64,000 nucleotides of DNA from NCBI RefSeq assembly GCF_008704795.1, contig NZ_CP023690.1, positions 1,364,001 to 1,428,000 on the forward strand. The letters run 5' to 3'. The position numbers and the translations under genes are program-made. Positions 8,701-16,612 of this stretch are shown here, piece after piece. The stretch comes from Streptomyces spectabilis. Its GTDB lineage: Bacteria; Actinomycetota; Actinomycetes; Streptomycetales; Streptomycetaceae. Positions within the stretch are counted from its first letter, which is position 1. Every line of letters begins with the position of its first letter. Below the pieces are notes generated by a model. It did no database searches and had not been told where the DNA came from. It saw nothing but the letters and a program-made list of their open reading frames with translations.

Positions 8701-8817
8701 CCCGGCGCGCAGCAGCAACGCCGCCAGCAGGGCGCGGGGCTTGGGGCCGCCCATCCGCAGGGGGCGGCCCTCCCACAGCACTTCGACCGGCCCGAGCAAA
8801 CGGTACTCCACTGCCAT
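5722..8817 (-). CDS. SARP-family regulator (AfsR-like: wHTH-BTAD-NB-ARC-TPR)
   Basis: The 1031-aa protein starts at ATG 8817 (MAVEYRLLGPVEV). Residues 1-95 are an OmpR-like winged helix and about 97-245 the bacterial transcriptional activator domain. An NB-ARC ATPase follows, with Walker A GPAGVGKSAL (311-320) and Walker B LLLVLDD (385-391). The C-terminal 350 residues are tetratricopeptide repeats (for example ALTGLGGNLRELGRLDGADD). This is the large AfsR-type architecture, in which ATP/ADP state and TPR partners gate DNA binding to heptamer repeats. Small SARPs end after BTAD. It is transcribed toward the CHAP gene. A pathway role for the KS operon 4 kb away is possible, but no heptamers were noticed there. 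Confidence 0.93.
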   Translation of the reverse strand: MAVEYRLLGPVEVLWEGRPLRMGGPKPRALLAALLLRAGHVVPADALVDVVWGEEPPETARALVQSYVSALRRALPEARRGEIETRAPGYAIRPEAGAVDLQRFEEAAATGRRAAARGDHADAARWLRDALALWRGPALGGVGEVLAGEAARLEEARQAVREERVAAELEAGGRENELIVELKRLVGRHPTRERLRGQLMLALYRVGRQADALALFEEGRAVLAEELGIDPCPELDRLHGAILRADPGLLRADGGTAAADLAAPQPPGPAWPVCLLPPAIGDFTGRKAEIAEVVEGLTAPRDATPVVVVSGPAGVGKSALAVKAAHLAMDAFPDGQLYGELQGTGAPLPPGDVLGRLLRALGAAPPDDPAERADLFRGLVAGRRLLLVLDDAGSEAQVRPLLPGSAGCGVLVTSRARLGGLDGVRRTDLAVLDEGRSLELLARVTGPRGATADPDEDAAARRIVTLCGGLPLALRIAGARLTTRRHWTPRVLAERLEDERRRLDELAVGDLEVRASLGLSYASLDHDARTVLRRLAALGPCDMAPWTVALLVDGAEDAAEEVLERLVDAQLLDWTGTDSAGQSRYRAHDLVRVYAAERAEAEDTAEEHTAAVGRALAAGLRLVERVAEEAPSGIVVLRPYLGGATSVNRSAGGAAAPWNGTGARGSGPAADVGAATTRRALADPYAWFEAEADTLATAVERAAALGLHALACAAATVLCSSSFAVGNRFDAWWRSHDAALAAARRAEDRAGEALLLIGLGQLRFEQDRYAEAQEYFRQAEPLCAAVGDLRGRAAALTGLGGNLRELGRLDGADDALKGAVEVFRRLGDEAGVGLACRLRGSVRLELGDHEGATALLHASLRAYRSLGSRRGEALTLRTLSLVHRSLGAYEEAERQAGRAHEILAGLGDPLMAAYAERARAKARLRLGRNREAEAELLGALDVCRAYRDRFGEALTLRTLGECALADGRHHEAEKRLTTAVRLWEALELRLPRARTLRDLATVREALGDGRGAASLRTEAESVFTECGVDAR

Positions 8818-8974
8818 GGTCCTGCCCCCAAGGCGTTCACCGACACTGGCTCACGCCTCATGGTCCCTTAACGCCCCGGGGAGGGCGATGCGTTGGGACG
8901 GTGCGGCATGGCGTTCGACGGCGACCGCGCCCCGTCGCGTACGCGAAGAAGCCGACGCGGGCGAGGCCCTCGCC

Positions 8975-10090
8975 TCACCGCAGGAGCGACTCCAGGAAGT
9001 CGCTGCCGAGCCGTGCCACCACGGTGACGTCCAGCTGGTACTGCACGTACCTCCCGTGCCGTCGCGTGGTGAGCAGGCCGGCCTCGCGCAGGGCCTTCAG
9101 GTGGCGCGACACCTCGGGCGCCGTCATGCCGAAGCCCTTCGCCAGCTCGCCCGTCGTGTACGGGGCGCGGGCCAGGGCCCAGCACAGCCGGATCCGGGCC
9201 GGGTGGGCCACCGCTGCCAGGCGCTTCTCCATCAGCGTCGACGTGCCGGGTCCCGGCCGTACCTCCGAGGTGGCGACCGGGTATTCGACGACGGGGCGCC
9301 ACCCCGGCGCGTACCGCACGACCAGGTGGGGCCAGCCGAACGCGCTCGGCACGAACGTGACACCGGGGTCGACGCCCGGCTGCGTGGCCTCCGTGCGCCC
9401 GTGGGCCAGCTTGTCGACGTGGATGCGCCGCCCTCGCGCGTCGTCCCGGATCGTCACGGTCGGCGACACCGCGTGGAGCGCGTCCGCCAGGCTCTTGCGC
9501 CGCAGCAGCTCCGTCTTCTCGCGCGCGTCCGCGGCGAGTTGAGGACGCACGCGCTGCCAGACGTCGGCGAAGAACGCCTCCTCGCAGTCCTCCAGGAGGC
9601 GCCGGATCCAGGTGCGGACCGCGGCCGGGTCCCGCAGCAGGTGGTGGGCGAAGTCGAGCTGCCGGGGGCCGCGCGCGGAGGCCCGCTCCAGGGCGGCGTC
9701 CCGGGCGGCGGCGTCCACCAGCGGGGAGCCGCCGCCGTCCCCGCGCAGCGTGCAGCCGGAGGCGTTGATCTCCAGAGCGGCCTCGACGTACGTCTCGTCG
9801 TCGAGCCCGTCCATCGCGTCCAGCTCCTCCGCCAGCGCGGCGGGCGGCATCGAGCCCTGGGGCAGCAGGATGTCGGACCGCGTGGACCGCCACAGGAACT
9901 CCGCCTCCGACATCCGGCTCAGCAGGTCCGGAGCCAGGCCCGCCGTGGTCGTCGTCGCCCAGCCGTGCAGGCCCGGGTGGTGCCCCGGCTCGGAGAGCAC
10001 GTGCAGGGCGGCGCTCAGCTCGGCCAATGGGGACGGCCCGAAGACGATGCGCTCCTGCGGGAGCCCGGCGATGTCGATGGTGACGCTCAT
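8975..10090 (-). CDS. ArsR/SmtB-type regulator with N-terminal DUF5937-like domain
   Basis: The 371-aa protein probably starts at ATG 10090 (MSVTIDIAGLP); an in-frame ATG at 10099 is the alternative. The long N-terminal part (about 1-280) resembles DUF5937 regions attached to actinobacterial ArsR proteins. The last 85 residues are a winged helix-turn-helix (AHPARIRLCWALA, then TTGELAKGFGMTAPEVSRHLKALREAGLL). No cysteine metal-site pattern (CxC) is visible, so metal sensing is not supported. It is divergent from the hemopexin-repeat gene with 212 bp between. Two palindromes in that interval (10130-10152 and 10267-10281) are candidate operators. A second protein of the same design is encoded at 29467-30453. 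Confidence 0.85.
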   Translation of the reverse strand: MSVTIDIAGLPQERIVFGPSPLAELSAALHVLSEPGHHPGLHGWATTTTAGLAPDLLSRMSEAEFLWRSTRSDILLPQGSMPPAALAEELDAMDGLDDETYVEAALEINASGCTLRGDGGGSPLVDAAARDAALERASARGPRQLDFAHHLLRDPAAVRTWIRRLLEDCEEAFFADVWQRVRPQLAADAREKTELLRRKSLADALHAVSPTVTIRDDARGRRIHVDKLAHGRTEATQPGVDPGVTFVPSAFGWPHLVVRYAPGWRPVVEYPVATSEVRPGPGTSTLMEKRLAAVAHPARIRLCWALARAPYTTGELAKGFGMTAPEVSRHLKALREAGLLTTRRHGRYVQYQLDVTVVARLGSDFLESLLR

Positions 10091-10129
10091 GCGCTCCATG
10101 GTGCACGGACGCGGCGGACACCGAGGCGC

Positions 10130-10152
10130 CGATTGCCCGCGCGCGTCAATCG
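10130..10152. promoter_or_regulatory. inverted repeat near ArsR start
   Basis: CGATTG (10130-10135) and CAATCG (10147-10152) are perfect 6-bp arms around 11 bp, 40 bp upstream of the ArsR start codon. This is a possible autoregulatory operator. Confidence 0.4.
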
Positions 10153-10266
10153 ACGTCCCCGTGAACCACGCGCCCTGCCCGGTCACGGATCCGGCCAACG
10201 CCCTGGTGAGGTATCGGCCATTCGTCTCCTTCGGGCGTTTGGTCGCGAGTGCCGGGGGGAGCTAGC

Positions 10267-10281
10267 GGATGATCATCATCC
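10267..10281. promoter_or_regulatory. 15-bp palindrome before the hemopexin gene
   Basis: GGATGAT-C-ATCATCC is a perfect palindrome with 7-bp arms, relatively AT-rich for this genome. It lies 21 bp upstream of the GTG start at 10303, just before the ribosome site TAGGAG. Its position would let a repressor block the divergent hemopexin-repeat gene; the neighbouring ArsR protein is the obvious candidate. Confidence 0.55.
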
Positions 10282-10302
10282 GCACATTCCCTAGGAGCAC
10301 GC

Positions 10303-11346
10303 GTGATCCAGGCCGCGCTGACCCTGCATGACGAAAACGCCTATTTCTTCCACGGCGGACAGTTCGTTTCCTACGACATGGCCAAGGACGCCGCCCCGCA
10401 CGGCGTGCGAGCCGTCGCGGAAGGGATGTCCGACCTCGCGGACACCGTCTTCGCCGACAACCTGGACGCCGCGGTCGAGTGGCTGATGGGCAGCGGAGAG
10501 GTCTATCTCTTCAAGGGCGACCAGTGCGCCCAGTACGACCTGGGCGGCAACGAGCTGATCGCGGGCCCCGTGTCCATCGCCGAACTCTGGCCGGAGCTCG
10601 ACAAGGTGGGCTTCGGCGAGGGGCTCGACGCCGCCCTGTGGTTCACCAGGAAGCAGGAGGGCGAGCGCCCTTATGACTACTTCGTCTACTTCTTCAAGGA
10701 CGACCAGTACGTCAGGTACGACGCCAGGACCGGCGAGATAGCCGACGGCCCGAAGCGCATCGCCGCGGCCTGGCCCGGTCTGGAGCGGGCCGGATTCGAC
10801 AGCGGCATCGACGCGACCACCCGGCGCGAGGTCTTCCCCAAGGCACCGGGCGCCGTCTCGGACCGCTACACGTACTTCTTCAAGGGCGACCAGTACCTCA
10901 AGTACGACATGAGGAACGACGAGGTGGTCACCCGGCCCCGGTCCATCGCGAGCGGGTGGGACCAGCTGAGCGGCACCGACTTCGCCCGCGCCGACGCGCC
11001 GGCCACCCCCGAGAGGGTCGCGCGGGCCTCGTACACCATCGCCTTCGCCAACCCGGGCGAGAGCGACGACCCCGAGCCTCGGGGCAAGGTCTGGCTCCAG
11101 ACCGAGGACGGCACCCGGTTCCGGCTGTGGACCCAGCGCAAGGTCAGGAACGACGCCCCGCCCCGCACCCTGTTCGCCAACGCCATCGACCTCCCGTTCG
11201 GCGCCGGCGACATCGCCACCGTCCACGCCGAGGTCGACGAGGCCGACGGCCGTCTCGCCCGCGGCTCCAAGCCGTTCACGGGCAACGGCACCTACACCCT
11301 CGCCGCCACCGACGGCAGCGTCACCATCGAGCTGACCATCACCTGA
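10303..11346 (+). CDS. hemopexin-repeat protein
   Basis: The 347-aa protein starts at GTG 10303 behind TAGGAG. Four hemopexin-like repeats are visible as aromatic motifs: AYFFHGGQFVSYDM (13-26), VYLFKGDQCAQYDL (67-80), VYFFKDDQYVRYDA (128-141) and TYFFKGDQYLKYDM (190-203). These would form one four-bladed propeller. Residues about 230-347 are a separate beta-rich domain I do not recognise, containing FRLWTQRKVRND and a repetitive end. No signal peptide or membrane segment is visible, so it may act in the cytoplasm or leave by a non-classical route. Bacterial hemopexin-like proteins such as Photorhabdus photopexin bind haem or proteins; the ligand here is unknown. Divergent from an ArsR regulator. 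Confidence 0.85.
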   Translation: MIQAALTLHDENAYFFHGGQFVSYDMAKDAAPHGVRAVAEGMSDLADTVFADNLDAAVEWLMGSGEVYLFKGDQCAQYDLGGNELIAGPVSIAELWPELDKVGFGEGLDAALWFTRKQEGERPYDYFVYFFKDDQYVRYDARTGEIADGPKRIAAAWPGLERAGFDSGIDATTRREVFPKAPGAVSDRYTYFFKGDQYLKYDMRNDEVVTRPRSIASGWDQLSGTDFARADAPATPERVARASYTIAFANPGESDDPEPRGKVWLQTEDGTRFRLWTQRKVRNDAPPRTLFANAIDLPFGAGDIATVHAEVDEADGRLARGSKPFTGNGTYTLAATDGSVTIELTIT

Positions 11347-11387
11347 CCGATCGCCACCCACTACGCGACGGTCCGCGGCCGCTGCAC

Positions 11388-11590
11388 TCAGGCGGTGCAG
11401 GCTGCGGCGATGGCGAGGCTGTCCTCGTAGACGTGGAAGCCGGTGATCAGCCCGTGCTCGACGACCGTGTCGGTCCTGGCCCGTTCCGGATCGGAGACCA
11501 CCCCCGCGGCCAGCTCGCGGAAGTGGTCGGCCGCGTCCGCACGCGTCGTCCGGGGGCGGAACAGGTCACGGTGGCACGCCCTTCTCTCAC
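11388..11590 (-). pseudogene. remnant of an NTF2/SnoaL-like protein
   Basis: The frame ending at 11388 encodes VEHGLITGFHVYEDSLAIAA. This resembles the C-terminal strand of SnoaL/NTF2-like proteins (typically DGxITxxRVYEDTxAVAAA). Upstream in frame, only FRPRTTRADAADHFRELAAG looks coherent; the usual first strands and the middle of the roughly 110-aa fold are missing. No convincing start or ribosome site is present. The roughly 310-base interval 11388-11698 holds nothing else I can support. Confidence 0.5.
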
Positions 11591-11698
11591 GCGGGACCTC
11601 CCTGACCGCCCCCGGTCCACAGCGGATACGGACAGGGTCATCAGCCACGAGTGCTCGCACCTCTGCCGAAGGAGGACCGGCGGCCCCGCCCGTCGTCC

Positions 11699-12784
11699 TC
11701 AGCCGACGTGGCGGATCCGGAAGCGGTCGGCCGCCGCCGGGTCGCGGTCCGCGACGTGGACCGGCGGCCAGGCCCACTGCCAGGCGCTTATGCCCGGCGC
11801 GCGGGAGAACCGGATCGGCCCCCGCGTGCCCTCGACCGCGACGTGCGGCCAGGGCACGGCGGTGCCCGCCCGGTCCGTGCCGTGGGCACGCAGGACGTCC
11901 GCGAGGACGGTGACCGTGTCGTAGCCCTCGAAGGCTACGAAGGAGGGCTCCTGGGCCAGTTCCTCACGGAGGGTCTTCGCGACGCGCGCTCCGAGCGGGC
12001 CCAAGTGCTCGGGCAGATAGCGCAGGAACGGGATCCCGGCGCCGTCGCCGCCCAGGAGCGTCCCCCACTCGGGCAGCTCGGGCTGCCCCGCCGGAGCGCC
12101 GATCAGGATCTCGGCGAGGCGCTGGTCGCGGCGGACGGACCGCACGATCGGCACCGCCGGTTCCGGGTGGCCCACCAGCAGCAGGAGGGCTGTCGCGCCG
12201 TGGTCGACGAGTTCGTCGCCCACCGCCTCGGGGGCGAGCGCGCTCATGTCGAGCTCGATGACGGTGCCGCCGCGCGGGGCGAGGTGATCGCGCAGGATGC
12301 GGGTCCCTGACGCCCAGTAGACGCTCGGCTGGGCCGCCACGGCGATGCGGCGGTGGCCCGCCGCGAGGAGGAAGTCCGCGTAGATCCGCCAGCCGTGGGA
12401 CTGCGCGGGGGCGAGCCGCGCGACCCGGTCCGTCGGCTGGTCGGTGAGCGCGTCGAGGACCGCCGACGAGCAGAGGAACGGCAGGCCCAGGGCGTCGGCC
12501 CTGGCGGCAGCGGCACGGGCGACGACGCTGTGGTACTCCCCCGCCAGGGCGGCCACGCCGAGGCCGGCCAGCTCGTCCACGGCCGCCGCGGCCTTGTGGG
12601 GATCGGCCGCGGTGTCCCGGACCACCAGCTCCAGTGGCCGTCCGCCGATCCCGTCGGCGTCGTTGACCTCGCGGACGGCCAGCTCCATGCCGGCGAGCAG
12701 ATGCCGGCCCGCGTCCGCCCAGCCGGGCCGGGTGAGCGGAGCGAGCGCTCCGATGCGGACGGACGACGTACTCAGGTGGCTCAT
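11699..12784 (-). CDS. periplasmic-binding-protein-like sensor (Peripla_BP_6 type), no signal peptide
   Basis: The 361-aa protein starts at ATG 12784 with GGAG 7 nt upstream. The ATG overlaps the stop of the membrane acyltransferase gene (ATGA). The fold is that of branched-chain amino-acid-binding proteins. It starts IGALAPLTRPGWADAGRHLL, followed by GMELAVREVNDADGIGGRPLELVVRD, a VAALAGEYHS hinge segment, and late FVAFEGYDTVTVLADVLRAHG. Normal members are lipoproteins; here there is no signal peptide or lipobox, and no permease or ATPase gene is adjacent. It therefore may sense a small ligand inside the cell, or be a non-transport member. Ligand unknown. Confidence 0.75.
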   Translation of the reverse strand: MSHLSTSSVRIGALAPLTRPGWADAGRHLLAGMELAVREVNDADGIGGRPLELVVRDTAADPHKAAAAVDELAGLGVAALAGEYHSVVARAAAARADALGLPFLCSSAVLDALTDQPTDRVARLAPAQSHGWRIYADFLLAAGHRRIAVAAQPSVYWASGTRILRDHLAPRGGTVIELDMSALAPEAVGDELVDHGATALLLLVGHPEPAVPIVRSVRRDQRLAEILIGAPAGQPELPEWGTLLGGDGAGIPFLRYLPEHLGPLGARVAKTLREELAQEPSFVAFEGYDTVTVLADVLRAHGTDRAGTAVPWPHVAVEGTRGPIRFSRAPGISAWQWAWPPVHVADRDPAAADRFRIRHVG

Positions 12785-13932
12785 ATCGCGCTCCGGGCTC
12801 TTCTGCCAGGGCTCGCGTGGCGGCCCTTGCCCCGTCGGGTCTCCTTGAAGGCCCACGCCATCTTCGGTTCCATCGCGAAGCGGAACAGACGCTGGACGGG
12901 CGGGGTGCACAGCAAGGTGACGACGGTGGCGGCGATCAGGGTGACGGCGACCGCGCCGAGCGGCCGATGGATCCAGTCGTGGTCGTACCAGTCCCAGAAC
13001 CGGGAGCCCTTGGCGAGGAAGCCGTGCAGGAGGTAGCCGTACAGGGTGCCCGCGCCGAGGGCGGTGAACCACAGCCTGCGGCCCGGCACCCAGGCGAAGA
13101 AGCAGGCCACCAGGAGCAGCGAGCAGCCGAACATCGCCAGCGTCATGACGGCGCCGGCCCAGGCGGGGGCGGCCAGTTCCTGGGCGCTGTCGCGGCGGTA
13201 GAACCAGGCCGCGTTCATGCGCGGCGCCGCCCAGTAGGCGAACAGGAGCGCCGTGGCGAAGACGGGGACGGCCAGGATGCGGGCCTCGCGGCGGCGCACG
13301 ATGCGGAAGTGCTCCGGCTTCAGACACAGGCCGAGGACGAAGAACGGCAGGAACTGCAGGACCCGTTGGAGGTCCAGGTCGTCGCCGATCTCGGGGGAGG
13401 CGGAGGCGAGCACCGCGATGGCGAGCGCGAGCGGCACGGGCCAGCGCACGATCTTCCACACCGGCGTCGTCAGGCGCCAGATGAACAGCGCGGCCAGGAA
13501 CCACGTCAGGTACCAGGGGTCGAGCAGGCTGACGGGGTACGTCGGGTCGTCGTCCGCCCGCCGCTTGAACAGCGTGTACGCGGCCTCGAAGAGGACGTAC
13601 GGCACCGCGATGCCCGTCACCAGGCGCTTCAGACGCCCCGGGCTCGCGTCGAAGCTCCGGGAGAAGTAGCCGGAGATGACGATGAACGCGGGCATGTGGA
13701 AGGCGTAGACCGTGATGTAGAACGCCGCCGCCGCGCGGCTGTCGTCGCGCAGCGGCTCCCAGGCGTGCCCCATCGCCACCAGCACGATCGCCAGGTACTT
13801 GGCGTTGTCGAAGAAGGAGTCCCGCTTGGGCGGCACCGGTCTGACCGGTTGCGGCCGGACCGGTTGCGGCTCGGGCGCGTGCCGGTCCGGCGTACGGGCC
13901 GGTACGCGGGGCAGACGGAGCGTGTCAGTCAC
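12781..13932 (-). CDS. membrane acyltransferase, acyltransferase-3 family
   Basis: The 383-aa integral membrane protein starts at ATG 13932. A proline-rich cytoplasmic start (repeated PQPVRP) is followed by FFDNAKYLAIVLVAMGHAWEPL. That motif, with its conserved histidine, is typical of acyltransferase-3 proteins related to fucose 4-O-acetylase (NolL/COG3594). About ten hydrophobic segments follow, including DPWYLTWFLAALFIWRL and GTLYGYLLHGF. These enzymes transfer acyl groups, usually acetyl, to extracellular sugars or lipids. It is the first gene of a two-gene unit; the stop overlaps the start of the binding-protein-like gene. The acceptor is unknown. The 136 bp between this start and the CNNM gene contain only an imperfect GC-rich hairpin. 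Confidence 0.82.
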   Translation of the reverse strand: MTDTLRLPRVPARTPDRHAPEPQPVRPQPVRPVPPKRDSFFDNAKYLAIVLVAMGHAWEPLRDDSRAAAAFYITVYAFHMPAFIVISGYFSRSFDASPGRLKRLVTGIAVPYVLFEAAYTLFKRRADDDPTYPVSLLDPWYLTWFLAALFIWRLTTPVWKIVRWPVPLALAIAVLASASPEIGDDLDLQRVLQFLPFFVLGLCLKPEHFRIVRRREARILAVPVFATALLFAYWAAPRMNAAWFYRRDSAQELAAPAWAGAVMTLAMFGCSLLLVACFFAWVPGRRLWFTALGAGTLYGYLLHGFLAKGSRFWDWYDHDWIHRPLGAVAVTLIAATVVTLLCTPPVQRLFRFAMEPKMAWAFKETRRGKGRHASPGRRARSAI

Positions 13933-14068
13933 GGGCCCTCCCGAAGGAACCCAGGAGCCTGCACTCGCGTCTTACTTCAACTGTGGGGGTGGGGAAGGCG
14001 CTGGACATCCCCAGAACCCTCCCACTCCCCTTGTGGCCCGTTCAACCCTCGGGCGTGTGACCCACCGC

Positions 14069-15100
14069 TCACACGTCGGCCGGGACGGCGGGGCCGGGGC
14101 CGACGAGTTCGGACAGGACGTCCTCCATCGTGACGAATCCGATGACGGTGCCCTTGTCGCCGGTGACGGCGGCCAGGTGGCTGTCCGTGGCGCGCAGCGC
14201 GGTGAGGGTGTCGTCGAGCGGGGTGTCGATGCTGACCCGCGTGAGCGGGCGCAGCACGGCGCGGGCGAAGGGCTGTTCGCGGTCCGTGACGCCGAGGGTG
14301 TCCTTGATGTGCAGATAGCCGAGCAGGGCCCCGCCCGCGCCGGTGACCGGGAAGCGCGAGAAGCCGGCCGCCGCGGCCACCTGCTGGAGGCGGGCCGGGG
14401 TGACGGCCTCGTCGACGGTGCGCATGCGCGCGACCGGGACGAGGATCTCGCCGACCGGGCGCGTGCCGAGCTCCAGGGCGTCCCGCAGCCGCTCGCCGTC
14501 CGCGCTCGACAGCAGGCCCGCCTGGCTGGAGTCCACGACCATGCGGGCGAGTTGGTCGTCGGTGAAGACGGCCTCGACCTCGTCCTTCGGCTCCACCCTC
14601 AGCAGCCTCAGCAGGGCGTTGGCGAAGGCGTTGACGCCGAAGACCAGGGGCCGCAGGGCGCGGGTGAGGGCGACCAGGGGCGGGCCGAGGATCAGCGCGG
14701 TCGGGACGGGGGCGGCGAGCGCGATGTTCTTGGGGACCATCTCGCCGATCAGCATGTGCAGATACGTCGCCGCCGCCAGGGCGATGACGAAGGCGATGGG
14801 GTGGACGAGCGCGCCGGGGACGCGGGCCGCCTCGAAGGCGGGCTCCAGGAGGTGGGCGATGGCCGGTTCCGCCACTGCGCCGAGCACCAGCGAGGAGACG
14901 GTGATGCCGAGTTGGGCGGTGGCCATCATCGCGGAGATGTGCTCGATGCCCCACAGCGTGACGCGGGCCCGGCGGTGGCCGCCGCGGGCCCGGGGTTCGA
15001 TCTGGCTGCGGCGTACGGAGATCAGGGCGAACTCCGCGCCGACGAAGAAGGCGTTGGTCAGCAGGGTCAGGGCGCCGATGAGGAGCTGGACGGTGGTCAT
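14069..15100 (-). CDS. CNNM/CorC-family protein (DUF21 plus CBS pair), second copy
   Basis: The 343-aa protein starts at ATG 15100, overlapping the previous gene stop (ATGA). The N-terminal DUF21 membrane domain has TLLTNAFFVGAEFALISVRR, AQLGITVSSLVLGAVAEPA and IGEMVPKNIALA. Two CBS domains follow (PVARMRTVDEA to GYLHIKD, then TRVSIDTPLDDTLTAL to VTMEDVLSELVG). Proteins of this design (YtfL, YrkA, CorC/HlyC, CNNM) are linked to Mg2+/Co2+ export, with CBS domains that bind nucleotides. Unlike its partner it lacks the C-terminal CorC_HlyC domain. The pair is co-translated and probably forms a heterodimer. Confidence 0.88.
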   Translation of the reverse strand: MTTVQLLIGALTLLTNAFFVGAEFALISVRRSQIEPRARGGHRRARVTLWGIEHISAMMATAQLGITVSSLVLGAVAEPAIAHLLEPAFEAARVPGALVHPIAFVIALAAATYLHMLIGEMVPKNIALAAPVPTALILGPPLVALTRALRPLVFGVNAFANALLRLLRVEPKDEVEAVFTDDQLARMVVDSSQAGLLSSADGERLRDALELGTRPVGEILVPVARMRTVDEAVTPARLQQVAAAAGFSRFPVTGAGGALLGYLHIKDTLGVTDREQPFARAVLRPLTRVSIDTPLDDTLTALRATDSHLAAVTGDKGTVIGFVTMEDVLSELVGPGPAVPADV

Positions 15101-16425
15101 CGGGCGTCCTCCATGACCGGCAGCGCGGCGGGCGCGAGGATCCGCACGCGGTCGGCGCGGTGGTGCTCGACCGTCAGGACGGTCAGCCGCCACCCGTCGA
15201 CGTCGACGCCGTCCTCCTGGGCGGGGATGCGGGCGAGCCGGGTCGCGATCAGTCCCGCCAGGGTCTCGTACGGGCCGTCGGGCGCGGTCAGGCCGATGGC
15301 GTCGAGTTGGTCGATGCGGACGCCGCCGTCGGCCTCCCACGCCGCCCGGCCGTCCCGGTCCGCCGCCGCGGCCACCAGGTCGGGGGCCTCCTCGGGGTCG
15401 TGCTCGTCGCGGACCTCGCCCACGACCTCCTCGACGATGTCCTCGACCGTGGCGACCCCGGCGGTGCCGCCGTACTCGTCGATGACGACGGCCATGGTCC
15501 TGGTCGCCCGCAGGCGCTCCAGGAGCCGGTCGGCGGGCAGGCTGTCCGGCACCAGGAGCGGCTCGGTCGCCAGGTCGGTGACCGGTGTGAGCCGCCGCCG
15601 GTCCGGGTCGAGGGCGAGGACGTCGCGGATGTGGACGCTGCCGACGACCTCGTCGAGGCTGTCGCTGTAGACGGGGAAGCGGGACAGGCCGGTGGCGTGG
15701 GTGAGGTTCGCCGCGTCCTGCGCGGTGGCGTGGACCTCGAGGGCGCGGACGTCCACGCGTGGCGTCATCACGTTCTCGGCGGTCAGCTCGCTCAGATGCA
15801 GGGTGCGGACGAACAGCTCGGCGGAGTCGTGCTCGATGGCGCCCTCCGCGGCCGAGTGCCGGGCCAGGGCGACCAGTTCGTCCGGGGTGCGGGCGGAGGC
15901 CAGCTCCTCGGCGGGCTCCAGGCCGACGCGGCGTACGAACCGGTTCGCGGTGTTGTTCAGATGCCGGATGAAGGGCCCGAACGCCGCGGTGAAGCCGCGC
16001 TGCGGACCGGCCACCACCTTGGCGACCGCCAGCGGGCGCGAGATCGCCCAGTTCTTCGGCACCAGCTCGCCGATGACCATCAGGACCACGGTGGAAAGGA
16101 CCACCCCGAGGACCGTGGCCACGGACGGGGCCGCCCCGCCGAGGCCCGCGCTCTCCAGCGGCCCGCGCAGCAGGGCCGCGAGGGACGGCTCGGCGAGCAT
16201 GCCGATCACCAGGGAGGTGACGGTGATGCCGAGCTGCGCGCCGGAGAGCTGGAAGGTCAGGCTCCGCACGGCCTGCAGGGCGCTCCGCGCGCCCCGCTCG
16301 TCCGCCGCGGCGGCCTGTTCCAGATCACCGCGCTCGACGGTGGTCAGGGAGAACTCGGCGGCCACGAACACGGCACAGGCGAGCGTCAGGAGCAGGGCCA
16401 GGAGCAGCAGCAGGACCTCGGTCAC
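15097..16425 (-). CDS. CNNM/CorC-family protein (DUF21, CBS pair, CorC_HlyC)
   Basis: The 442-aa protein starts at GTG 16425. Four membrane helices form the DUF21 domain (VFVAAEFSLTTVERGDLEQ, AQLGITVTSLVIGMLAEPS, GELVPKNWAISRPLAV). Next come two CBS domains (VMTPRVDVRALEV and VVIDEYGGTAGVATVEDIVEE). The C-terminal CorC_HlyC transporter-associated domain contains DAIGLTAPDGPYETLAGLIATRL. Although often annotated as hemolysin, the family is tied to divalent-cation transport and stress tolerance. It is the first gene of a two-gene operon. A 13-bp palindrome at 16573-16585, about 150 bp upstream, is the best candidate for an operator. Confidence 0.9.
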   Translation of the reverse strand: MTEVLLLLLALLLTLACAVFVAAEFSLTTVERGDLEQAAAADERGARSALQAVRSLTFQLSGAQLGITVTSLVIGMLAEPSLAALLRGPLESAGLGGAAPSVATVLGVVLSTVVLMVIGELVPKNWAISRPLAVAKVVAGPQRGFTAAFGPFIRHLNNTANRFVRRVGLEPAEELASARTPDELVALARHSAAEGAIEHDSAELFVRTLHLSELTAENVMTPRVDVRALEVHATAQDAANLTHATGLSRFPVYSDSLDEVVGSVHIRDVLALDPDRRRLTPVTDLATEPLLVPDSLPADRLLERLRATRTMAVVIDEYGGTAGVATVEDIVEEVVGEVRDEHDPEEAPDLVAAAADRDGRAAWEADGGVRIDQLDAIGLTAPDGPYETLAGLIATRLARIPAQEDGVDVDGWRLTVLTVEHHRADRVRILAPAALPVMEDAR

Positions 16426-16572
16426 CGTGCCACCCCCGTTCCCTCAACCTCTGGCTGCGGGCAGGGGATGGCACGGCTGGTACTGGGAGGCTCACCCATC
16501 GCGGGTCTGTGGCTCCTTCTCGTGACGTGTGTGTGGATCGAGGTCGGCGAGCGCCGACGTGGCGCTCGCTTC

Positions 16573-16585
16573 TACAGTCACTGTA
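16573..16585. promoter_or_regulatory. 13-bp palindrome TACAGT-C-ACTGTA
   Basis: A perfect palindrome with 6-bp arms, AT-rich within GC-rich DNA, lies between the flavodoxin stop and the CNNM start. TACA/TGTA dyads are recognised by CopY/BlaI-type repressors among others; no such gene is in the window, so the binder is unknown. Confidence 0.5.
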
Positions 16586-16612
16586 AAGGAACGGCAAAGC
16601 CCGCGACAGGGG

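Noticed and set aside
6247..8871. An 874-codon open frame antisense to the SARP gene
   Set aside because: It is the GC-driven shadow of the real gene: composition is Arg/Gly/Gln-rich, no domain is recognisable, and the - strand has a full SARP architecture.
13960..14040. Hairpin between the acyltransferase and CNNM genes as a terminator
   Set aside because: The GGGG/CCCC arms pair only imperfectly with several mismatches, so the feature is not supported.
14069..16425. Hemolysins
   Set aside because: HlyC/CorC names are historical; the DUF21-CBS architecture indicates cation-transport-related proteins, and there is no sign of a toxin.
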